Shown here in pieces: positions 10,302 to 21,003 of a DNA stretch of 22,087 nt. Below the pieces are notes generated by a model. The model was not told the DNA's origin. It saw only the letters and a list, made by a program, of their open reading frames with translations, and did no database searches. This DNA is from Paraglomus occultum. Lineage: Eukaryota; Glomeromycota; Glomeromycetes; Paraglomerales; Paraglomeraceae. Numbering within the stretch: the first letter of the stretch is position 1; every line of letters starts with the position of its first letter. The DNA lies in assembly GCA_910592205.1 (NCBI GenBank), contig CAJVPJ010000549.1, forward strand, positions 1-22,087, in the 5' to 3' direction. The translations under genes were made by a program, and so were the position numbers.

Positions 10302-12256
10302 AAGTTGTCGGCAATTTAGTAAAAGCTTTTTCGTTCTCAAATCACTGTAATCAACCATATGTCAGTCGCGTAAAATTTTTATGCGCCAGTCAAATGACGC
10401 AATCATTGGCACTACAAGTACGTTGTACTAAATTTAGTATACAGTACATATTATACGTACGGTATTAATCAAGACGCGTGGGATTGCCGATTATACAATC
10501 ATAATTATATTAGCTGTTACGCATATGAGTCAGCCACGAAACACTTGTCTAAGACGAATATTTTCGATAATAATAACAATATGGCATTTCTACTAAGCTT
10601 AATCCAACGAGTATAATGTTGATATTTCGCTTGGTCTAATTATAATTACTCTCTTAATTCAGAAATTGAGATATTAACTCTTCGCTAGGCATTGAACGTA
10701 ACCCAGTGTAACAGATACGAATAACTCATTGAAAATGTAACATTGTCATAGGCCTCGTTGACATTGGAGTTAACTTTCGGTTCAGTGAATCATACAGCAA
10801 TAATAATTGTAGACGCTCTCAAATAACATTCTATTGCTCAATATGAGCCGTACCCAGACGAGACGTTATCCATACTCAGAGATTGACAATGTACATTCTA
10901 ATTGAGTTATTTTTTCAATAGATTAGACTCCGGCAAATGTTGAATTGTTCGTAGTATCCAACCATATCGTAGTTGTATATTTCGCTTCTCTACGCGTCGT
11001 AATGTCATCATTACTCTTTTATTTAACACTATAGCCTTTTCCTATTGGTTAAGTAAGTTTTAAATGTTCGCCAGTATGTTACGGCCGACGAAAAACTCGC
11101 CCCGTTTTGATATGATTAACACAACATCTTCAACTCTCGTTCCTTCGTCAGTCTTCTCAACGAATAGTTTCGCGCCATGGTACCGTAGATTAATTGCGAT
11201 CAGCGAATGTATCGTTTAGTTGTATAAAAAATGATACGTTCAACCGAGAATAGCCGTTTGCCGTTTGAATAGGCTCTTCTCATCCTGTCATTGTTATGAG
11301 GCATCAATAACTTAAATTTGCCCTTTTGTATATATTGATGGTTGGATTTCATTTCAACGATGGCTAGAACCAGAACTCGTATTTAAACCAGAGCTCTGAG
11401 CGTAAGCGTTTTGAGCAGCAACGCAGTGAGCGTTTATTTTATTACGATTAAAATGGCAAAAGCAATACTGGAAAGAAAAAATCAATACAAAGTCATTTCA
11501 TTGTATTGTTAATTACCTTGATAGGTAACATAAATTATTACGCATTCATCTTCTTGTGGTGTGTAAATGAGAGAGTAAATTTAGTTAACGGTTTCTTTTA
11601 GTAATAGGTACATTTTCATTATTAGTACAGGTATACAAAAAATGTATACAGTTGGCGAAAAAATGTTTAACGAAGTAAATATACCATATTTGGCTGACAT
11701 CTATTAATAAAATAGCAAGGTTATCAATATTTAATTGGAAAAAATGTTAGTGTTATTCAATTTGACTGAGCAAGTGATGGAAAGACTTGATAAGCAGCTA
11801 AGAGCGATCGGAACACAATCAACTATACATTTGGCAACTTCTTTCCAATAGCTACGTCTAAACAAATTCAGCCTTATCGATTCACCAAGAATCTGACGTT
11901 TATTTGGTTTGTGACCAAAAATGGTTCAATGACACATACGGAATAAATCCGCCTGCCGACTTCTTTTCACAAAAGAGGTTCAGCTTTTGACGGGTATTGT
12001 AAATGCAGTAAACCAAGCTGAATTATGAGTCACCCCTTGTGAATATCATAGGAGATGCTGACATGCGTTGTTTTGTTTGGTTTGAGGAACAAAGCTTGTT
12101 TTTATTAGGGTAATCGCTAACAAGCTGCTGCTGCGTTTCGTATCGATCGAACAATTTCTTTTTCAAATAATCAAGTTATACACGAATATTTTACCAAGAA
12201 TTACCTACATGGAATCAGCGAATGACATTCATTAGTATAACCACGCTTTGTCATTA
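10302..12256. other. Intergenic, no supportable gene
   Basis: Apart from short frames I see no gene. A 35-codon plus ATG frame starts at 11743. A minus-strand frame of about 53 codons, ending at 11060, has balanced codon use but no ATG and no visible splice acceptor. The stretch separates the second transposon from the 3' end of the phosphatase gene. Confidence 0.5.
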
Positions 12257-13425
<1,169 letters not shown>

Positions 13426-13770
13426 TTGAGACCTCTTCTTTACCGACGAAATGTCAAAAAAATGTGTCGAGAATTCATATTCAAGAATCACATGTATATC
13501 ACGTGTTTTACATTGTAATAAATATATTTGTCATTTTATAATCAATTACAATAATAAGAGTATTCGAATGAATATATCATGGTCACATGAACTATATGAT
13601 CTAAAGTCTATTCTCAAAATGTCTCTCCTTTACATTACAGACGCTTGACACCCACGATGATAATCGCTATTCATATTCGTTAACAAAAAAATAGACTTTT
13701 TTTTTTTTTTTTAAAAAAATAACTTTGATGTTGGTTGGTGGTGGTGCGGATCTCTCTGGCAATTGTTCAA
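13426..13770. other. Intergenic between phosphatase and downstream-domain gene
   Basis: This holds the 5' flank of the phosphatase gene and the 3' flank of the next minus-strand gene. The only feature is a long T run followed by an A run near 13698-13720. I see no additional gene. Confidence 0.5.
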
Positions 13771-16365
13771 TCATGGCGTACCGATAGTTGGTTCAGGCAT
13801 TAATATCGTAGGACGTTCACCATTCGTTCCCACTCGCGAAATATTCAATCCTTTAACTCTCGGAGGACCGTCGTAGCTATCCGTTGTCGGCGACGTTGGT
13901 AATTCCATTCGCATAAATCCTTCACGTTTCGCACTTCGCGGACTATCATATGTAATGTCGGTGTGACCTCTGGATTCAGCGAACGGCGACGATACTATTG
14001 GGTCTAGCGGAGCTACTATCGGCTGAGCCGGGTATATATAGGAATCGTCTGTCTGTTGGTATGATCTGTTGCTACTAGTACTACTGCTACTAACACTGAC
14101 ACCGCTGACACTACCGCTACCACCACCACCAACTTGTCTGTCTTGACTGAAATAACTGCTCGACCCGTCTACACTTTGAGAGCTCTTCTCTGATGCCGAT
14201 GGCGACCCCCTGCTGGTCATTGTCAACGTTCGATGCAGCGAACTGGTTGACCCGGTGCTCGATCGGCTGATCGATGTTGCGCTACGATGCAATGGTTGGG
14301 CCACTTTTAATATTGCTGGGTTTGTAATTATTGGTGCTAACGGAGGATGGGTCGCGTGCGTATTATAATTATATGTCGATGTGGCGGACGCTATGGACGA
14401 ACTATCTGGAGGGTATGCGGAACTATTCACTGTATAGGCAGACGCATCGGAAAATGGATCGGCGGTGGCAGGGTAAATATCTGCAGATTTGTCCGCATAG
14501 TTAGAAGAAACTACAGGAGAAACAAGATGAATAGGCGGGGTTTGCGTTCCACCATGTGGTAAATATTGGTGTTGGGATGGAGGGGGCGTTTGTGACTGAA
14601 CTTGAGGATGGGCTTGCCCGTGCGGCGGGTATTGATGTTGAGGTTGTGGTGGTAGTTGTGGTTGCATTTGAGGTTGCATTTGAGGTTGCGCTTGAGTTTG
14701 AGGCAAGTATTGATGCTGAGGTTGTAGTTGCGGTTGCGCTTGTGGATGTGCGTATTGATATGAATACTGTTGTTGTTGATATGGATGTGGAAACGGATTT
14801 GAATATTGTTGTTGTATCGGAGAAATTGGATTCGTCGACTCGTGATTACTGTATCCACCATTCGGATAGTACACATTGGGATATGCACTGGTTCCATTAC
14901 TCACTACACTCGGAAATCCTTGCGTCATGCGACTATAATCGATCGCCGTTGTGTCATAAAGCGTCGCCGGACGGTTATTATAGTTACTGTATTGGGGACT
15001 GCTTTGCTCGGGATACATGGAAAATCGCGCATTCGGATAAGGTCGTCCTAGTGTGTCGTTTGTATATGGTGTAGCGGCGGAATAAGGAGATGCACGAGTG
15101 GGCTGAGCAGGGTTGCTGGAAGGTATAGAAACTGTAGGTGAGCTTGTCGCTTGTTGGCTCGCCAATTCGTCTTCTTCTTCTTGCAATCTCCTTGCATACT
15201 CTTCATCAGCTTTCTCTTGCTCCCTCTTCAATTGTTCCTGCCTTTCGAGTGCTTCATCGTCATCAAGTTCCAAGTCGGCCAATCTCCGGGCTAATTCTTT
15301 ATCTCGTCTCTCTTGTTCTTTCGCCTCTCTCATTCTTTTTTCCGCTTCAGCATTGGCTTCGGCAGCCTCTATCTCGGCCAACTCTGTTGCTACATCTTCA
15401 TCACTCTTTGACCTCTTATCCAATTTCTTGGATTCATTCTCTCGAGGACTAGCAACAGTAGGAGAGACTTGAGCAGCGGGAATGCTAGCCGAGGCATTGT
15501 TTTTGCGCGTAAATAGTCCATCTCCTCTGTCCAATATCGATAATAATGAAATCAATATAACGTGTTCCAGTCCTTTCTTGTCAGACACTTCCAGTCTATC
15601 CATGTTGAAATACATCACTGTCACGGTACCCAATTGGCCATGTTTTTTCTTTGGATTGAATATTGCAACACCAATGCCTGGTCCTTTTTCGGGCATCAAT
15701 TTACACTCAAGCTCCTTGTTCAACGGGCCTTTTCGCCAAATATAACGATCGTTCTCCCAGTGGAATTCATATTCAGTCGCAAGTCCCAGTTTTCCCGTGT
15801 TTCTAAATTCGATTTCTAATTCAGGCTTTGAGGCGAGATGAAAATGTTAGCAACATGTCATGGAACAGATATCGATGATGCAATACACAGATGTAAGCAA
15901 GAGGGCCAGGGAATTATCGCTTTTACGAAACATATAATATACGGGATTGGCTCAACACATACGCTGTACAGCTTGACATGTTTTATCTTCGAATCATACT
16001 TTAGACTGTGAACTTCGGCCAATACTGAATCAACGTACGGGTGGTATAATCCTATTGTGTATGAATTTGGTATCTACAGAATGTTCAATGAATTGTGAGA
16101 ATTTGACAAGCGAAAAGTGTGGGGGTAAAAAAGTGAAATTCACATTTTGTCATTTCTAACCCTGAACGTGCTCGACTACTTCTCTCTCCAACTCTGTCAA
16201 AAACAACCAACCGCACGTTTTCATACATTGAGTCTCTTCTTTGTAAACATAATCTGCTTTGTATTGTTTTGTTTTAGTTCGATATCGGTACCGGCCTTCT
16301 CGATTAGATAGTTTTCCAAATAACCTTCCTCTTGTAATGGCATGGTGATTAAATACAAATGGTTT
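13771..16365 (-). CDS. Beta-rich (tubby-like?) domain, coiled-coil, low-complexity protein; 5' end unresolved
   Basis: Three exons fit: 16161-16365, 15963-16051 and 13771-15825, with introns of 109 and 137 nt (donors GTTAGA and GTATGT). They give at least 782 aa. Residues 1-198 alternate short strands and end in a hydrophobic helix (KKGLEHVILISLLSILD). This resembles fungal tubby C-terminal-like proteins; I recall the pattern but cannot confirm it. Residues 239-322 are a charged coiled coil holding two similar motifs, KELARRLADLE and EEYARRLQEEE, that resemble MIU/UIM ubiquitin-binding helices. The remaining 450 or so residues are Gln/Pro/Tyr/Ser-rich, with QPQ repeats near the centre, and look disordered. 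No ATG opens the first exon, whose frame is closed by a TAG at the presumed acceptor. At least one more 5' exon is therefore missing. An adaptor role is inference. Confidence 0.7.
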
Positions 16366-16368
16366 CTA

Positions 16369-16683
16369 TCCTACGGTGGTATTATACAATGATTGTCTTG
16401 CTTTGATTTCTCGCCGAAACTTGTTTCGTTCAGTATTTATGAATATGTCAGGTACAACTTTTTTCCCTTCTTTATCAAATATAAAGTTGTTCGTTTTATG
16501 TGACATGAATCTATTCAACATGGTAACACAACAGTCTAATCTTGGTAAACGAATGCTCGGAATATTTGGTCCGTTAATATTAAATAGAATAGCATAATAG
16601 CAACAATCAGCAGATAATGTTCCAAAAGATAAATAGACCCAAGATAAGAGTGATTCGATGCAAATGCTAAAAGAAAATCTGCG
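16369..16683 (-). other. Open minus-strand frame upstream of the tubby-like gene, status unclear
   Basis: This 105-codon stretch without a stop is in the same frame as the first recognised exon of the downstream gene, separated from it by one TAG (16366-16368). It contains ATG codons followed by LNRFMSHKTNN and a basic segment NKFRREIKARQ. It could be a 5' exon ending at a GT site inside it (for example GTACCT near 16455), an unspliced intron, or the end of a separate small gene. A possible acceptor (TTTTAG) lies near 16667. Confidence 0.3.
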
Positions 16684-16920
16684 TCATAATGATGGACTGC
16701 CAAGAGACATCAAGGATGGAAATTCGATTTCGAAGGCTGGCCTTGGCAAATGATTTGTAATTTAATAATTTCATAAGACGCCGAGCAAAAATTTCTTCTT
16801 ACCAGGGTAATGAAGACTTTTTTTTTTCCCTTAACAATGTACCATTTAATGCTTATTTAATAATACGGTTTCCTCCCGGTCTTTCCGTTCTCCCGCATGT
16901 CTCATATTCTCACGCCAACA

Positions 16921-19173
16921 CTACCACAAGAATCTTTGAAGCTGGCTGGGCTCTGATTCCCATTTAAACGGTTTGTAAATGAACAAATACAATGTGACTG
17001 CGTTTACAACAGAGTAGGCCATAAATTCAAGCAATAGTCGTGTTGCCGATGGTGGCCTGATGTTTAAACGATAGATAATATACGGAATGATAAAGTATCT
17101 GAATTCAAACAATGGGGATGGAACCAGAGTCAGGCAGACGGCGGTAGCAAAGGTCAGCATCCATAACGACGACCTACACGCAGCTGAAAAAAGAAAAAAA
17201 GGGAATGTTAATTAGAGCATACAATGATGATAACCGAGCCCATAATTGGTAAGCGTCATTATGACTAGCAGCCAGTTAACTTACTCAGTGGTCTGAGAAT
17301 TATTTGCAAAGCCGTAAAGTATGCCGGAATCAGCAAGTATTTAACCGACGGATGTCTTTTGTATATCTTTTTCCAGACATAAAACGAATAATGTCTATTG
17401 TCACTCAACAGAAATGGGTGTTCATATCTATAATATTTGCGACACGCGTGTCATTTAGTAGCGTTAAAATTAAACGTTTCACTGTATGCTTAATATGTGT
17501 TTGCTGCGCCAAAGTACAAATAAGCTTACTTACGTATATTTATGTATAGATATGGCCATAAATAACATTGTCACGTAGGTAATCGGTGTAATCAAACATT
17601 TCCTGATCAAAATCATGTGTTCATGTATGTAGATCCCATTATGGTTATTGTTATCGTTATCTTAATCTGACACCCATCAAATAAACTAACCTTAAATCGT
17701 ACAGATCGCTCGGATGGATCATGGTGAGAGGAAGTGAGAGAACAGCTGTGAATGCAATGAAATAATATACCTGGGGGATGTGTAAAATAGCTACATGATT
17801 CGTTTTATCGCCTATTAAAGATCAAGTAGAAGTCAATCATCACTTCTAACAAGGCATCAAAAGCACAACATGTATATTAGACTGCCAAGTGCATTACCGA
17901 GTGCAATGCTTCCGTTCCACACGAAAAATACTCCCACCAAGAGCACAACGACAAAGTATGGAATTGTTCTCTTCACTAATATCTTCAAATTACTTTGTAT
18001 TCCGCTTACAACGTTTTCTGCAATCTTTATCCACCGTTCTGTATAATAAACTGCGTATTTAGGCATTGCAATTGCATTTACACCACTTTTTGATCGCGCG
18101 CTCACCTACGAACGAATCTCTTTCGCTGGGTGGTGAGGAAAAGATAACTGGGGAAAGAATGGAAGAAACTATATCTCCAGCCACAAAGCATGCCCATATT
18201 ATGTTGGTCTGACGGAATAAAATGGATATCGCCAAACACTGTAAATAGAGGTAATCATATTCGCGGGGGGGGGGGGGGGGCGTGTATGCTTAGCTCTCGA
18301 GAAAAATTGGATATTACGTGGGTAAAAAAGAAACATAATACGTGCATTGCATTTTGCATTTGGCACATTCCAGACTGTTCACGTCACGAAAATTCTCGGT
18401 TTGGGCAAACATTCACATACCATAGCACTCGGACCATACTTTCCAACCCTCTCCAAATAATATCCAGCCAACACAAAAAAAGTTGATCCAGTGTCAGTAT
18501 AATACAAAAAGCTATAAAACCATAACACTGGGAATGACGATATCACAATCGATTCCATTATCGTCCGCAATGAATATGGAGATACCGATGGATGGAGAGA
18601 ATGGAGAAGATGAGGAAGTAGGTAAGAAATCATTATCGTAAATAGTAAAGAGGTCATTCGGAGAAATTGAGTGGAGCAGAATATAGAAGGTGAAGATGGA
18701 GGCACTGTAGATAAAAGGGTTACTAGAAGGTTTGAGATTATGTATCTGATCAATGAACGGTGATGATGTGGTTACGTTCACGATTATCCATTCCCGTGAG
18801 TCAACGTATAAAGGATGTGTAGTGACGTGATTGCGCATTATGTTGGTAAGCAAAGAATAATCAATATAATAACCGGACAACTTTTTCTTTCCCCTCTATA
18901 CTTACAATCCAGGTGGAGTAGTCAATTTGGGATCCCAAGTGTAATAATCTCCATTGCAGTATCTTTGTGCTTGTGGAACATGGAATATTTCATCCTACAG
19001 AGAATAAATGGATTGCATGAACATCAATGGTTTTGAAACCAGTATATGTTATTTATTCGCGTTACCATGTATGCATCGGGCACTGCCTTGTTCACCGCAT
19101 AAAATACAATTCCAAGAATACACCCATGCACGATTAACGGTATCCATGACGCTAGGCTTTTTTTGCTCAGCAT
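16921..19173 (-). CDS. ALG10: ALG10, dolichyl-P-Glc:Glc2Man9GlcNAc2-PP-dolichol alpha-1,2-glucosyltransferase
   Basis: Adds the terminal alpha-1,2-glucose to the lipid-linked N-glycan precursor in the ER membrane (DIE2/ALG10 family, GT59). Nine exons: 19066-19173, 18906-18994, 18421-18745, 18106-18238, 17898-18038, 17691-17811, 17534-17602, 17285-17427 and 16921-17183. They total 1392 nt, or 463 aa, a normal family length, and every junction is GT-AG in phase. Landmarks in order: [15 protein letters not shown] (36-50), TWDP and [19 protein letters not shown] (145-156), FRQTNIIW (182-189), [29 protein letters not shown] (332-347), [16 protein letters not shown], and the C-terminal YKPFKW and QRFLW. 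Many hydrophobic segments fit a multi-pass GT-C enzyme. The start is the first ATG of exon 1, followed by a hydrophobic segment. Nothing essential appears to be missing. Confidence 0.96.
18265..18280 (+). repeat. G16 homopolymer inside ALG10 intron 3
   Basis: Sixteen consecutive G on the plus strand (C on the transcript) lie within the 182-nt intron 18239-18420 of ALG10, about 26 nt upstream of the acceptor. It is a likely length-variable tract and a difficult site for sequencing. In the transcript it falls in the polypyrimidine region. Confidence 0.85.
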
Positions 19174-19977
19174 TGGAAAGAATGACTGTTACTGCAAGTA
19201 TTAGCATTTAGTAAGTTTGACAATGTATATCCACTCTTTAAAGATGAATGACACATGTTTAGGCCATCCAAATCGTCAATCAAGCCATAAGAATACCTTT
19301 TGGCTACTTTTTGTTGGATATTATTGTGAGAGTAAAGGATATATATTGTCTTATCTGTCATTAAAATCGTAATTTAAAGCATGCGAGTACAAAACCTGTG
19401 TGTAACTCTATATCCAATAGATTTGAGCGTCGATTATTGCGCGCATCAAATATCGAAATCCTTTCAATTAGCTATTAGATATGTTTATAAAAAGTGTTAA
19501 GCAAGCGGCAAGTGAGTTTTTGTTATAGAGCCAACAGTTCATGTCAATTTTTATCTAATAAATCAATAAGAGATAGGAATTGTTTTTTCCTAATCTCTGT
19601 TATAACATACTACTACTATATTTGCATTAACCACATATGAAGACTTTCTTGCTAACAACGTCTCAAGAGATATTATTTTTCGCAAATTGGCTAAAGAGCC
19701 GTTTAATAGTTATCGTCATCTGTAAGACAAATATACTAATTACAAAATCGAGCGATAAATACAGTCTGTCTATTATCGAAAAGCATATTTATACTGTTGT
19801 TGTTTTGATATTATATTCTTTAATAATTAAATAAAACCAAAGTACTGTCAAATCAGTAAATTTATTTACATTGTATGAACGGATCCGGTCTATTTTATTG
19901 CAGTGCATTTACTAATCGAAAGAAATAACGTTGGGGATAAAATAAACGCCTCTCAAATACCGAAAACAAGACAAATA
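19174..19977. other. Intergenic, 5' flank of ALG10
   Basis: This holds the upstream region of ALG10. A minus-strand ATG frame (19167-19361, 64 codons) starts upstream and overlaps the ALG10 start in another frame, so it could act as an upstream ORF if transcripts reach it. An ATATATAT stretch lies near 19340. An imperfect hairpin (19569-19579 pairing with 19587-19598) is present. No other gene is seen. Confidence 0.45.
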
Positions 19978-20163
19978 CAGGGAGTACCAAAACGTTTGTG
20001 TAAATTAATAACACTTTCATTAGTATTAGACAGCAGTGTTATAACAATAATGTCTGTTTTTTTTTTTCTGAAAGCACAGTCAATATATAAAAGGCATTGT
20101 ATTTATATTGTAAACACAAAATAAAAAAGTTTTTTGTATTTACAAACTTTTTGGTATCCCCTG
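19978..20163. mobile_element. 186-bp TA-flanked MITE, Tc1/mariner-like
   Basis: The left end CAGGGAGTACCAAAACGTTT (19978) and right end AAACTTTTTGGTATCCCCTG (ending 20163) are imperfect inverted repeats of about 26 bp. TA lies directly outside both ends (19976-19977 and 20164-20165). The CAGGG-TACCAAAA type of end and TA target are typical of Tc1/mariner elements. There is no transposase, so it is non-autonomous. It is unrelated in end sequence to the two CACAGTGA-type elements in the window. Confidence 0.82.
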
Positions 20164-20165
20164 TA

Positions 20166-20581
20166 TTTCCTTAAGCACGCGTCGAATCTCGAAAAGGATT
20201 TTTTACTGTTAGTTATTATTCTAAACATACTCGTGTACATTGTTAAGTGCGAAAGCTGGAATAATAAACCGGCTTACGAAAGTTAGACAAACATCTAGTT
20301 GCAGACGAGCGAGCAATAAAACAAGGATAAAATTTAATGTAATCCTTCCACAAGAACGGGTCTTCATACTTAACAATAACAGATTTTCTCAAAAATTAAA
20401 TCGACGCTGTAAGCAAAATTTTAACTCCCTGCACAACATTTCGACTCTATTGGAAAGACTTTTAAAAGGAGTGGAAACGACATTTTGGCAAACACAATTG
20501 TTACGGATGAGTATGCAATTTTTTTACAATCTATCGTTATATGTGCAGACATTTAGTTAAAACAGTTAGCGGCACAGCTAA
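20166..20581. other. Uncertain region upstream of the kinase-module gene
   Basis: A plus-strand frame without ATG (20240-20560, about 106 codons) shows a helical, basic C-terminal half and is followed by three stops within 24 bp in the same frame. It could be an exon remnant of the downstream gene, but I found no splice sites that join it. I do not call it a gene. Confidence 0.35.
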
Positions 20582-20785
20582 CCATTCGTTATACGAAACT
20601 TTTTTGACCCTTTGAGAAATCTGTGTCGAGGCACTGCTGAATTTGAAAAAAAGACTGGAGAAATACTTGTCGCATATGCAAAACTCGTAAAAAAAGGTTT
20701 ACAATATAGTACAGATATAAACGGGAGAGGAAAAAGCGTGCCCGAACGTGCAAGAAAGAATTTAGTTTCCACACCTGGATTGAAA
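20582..20785 (+). other. Possible upstream exon of the kinase-module gene
   Basis: This is an open frame of 68 codons without ATG, lysine/arginine-rich, ending at a GTAACT donor (20786). A 56-nt intron to the acceptor TGCAAG at 20840-20841 would join it in phase 0 to the open frame that leads into the ATG at 21004. The join removes the TAG at 20791. The peptide family is not recognised and the 5' limit is unknown. Confidence 0.35.
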
Positions 20786-21003
20786 GTAACTAGAGTCAGA
20801 TAGTCAGTTATATTTATAGTCAAGTCAATCATATCTGCAAGCCATTTGACCAAGTAAATTACCGTTTTGGTTTCATTTGTAATGATTATAAAATTGTACA
20901 TTTCGGGACACCTCAAATTTACGTAAAACTTGATCGTCAGCCAATCACGTTCCGAGAATGCGGAGAAAATTGCAAAACTTCCGAAATTTTTTTCCACAGA
21001 ACA

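Noticed and set aside
9999-10468. Two 67-69-codon plus-strand frames
   Set aside because: One lies inside the 593-bp transposon and its tandem repeat, and the other crosses its right end. There are no motifs or splice sites.
14347-15745. Several open frames of 70-170 codons on both strands
   Set aside because: They are shadows of the repetitive Gln/Pro-rich and coiled-coil coding sequence of the minus-strand gene.
17304-17549. 81-codon plus-strand open frame
   Set aside because: It is antisense to ALG10 exons 7 and 8, whose splice phases and motifs are secure.
18512-18880. 122-codon minus-strand open frame
   Set aside because: It is an alternative frame across ALG10 exon 3 and intron 2; the ALG10 motifs lie in the other frame.
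19903-20124. 73-codon plus-strand frame
   Set aside because: It falls mostly in the mariner-like miniature element.
20558-20581. Three stops between two same-frame open stretches taken as a broken gene
   Set aside because: No splice-site pair restores the frame, and neither flanking peptide is recognisable, so the shared frame may be coincidence.
20578-20997. 139-codon minus-strand open frame
   Set aside because: It begins with GTG, matches no family I know, and lies opposite the plus-strand frames that lead in phase into the Cys-rich kinase-module gene.
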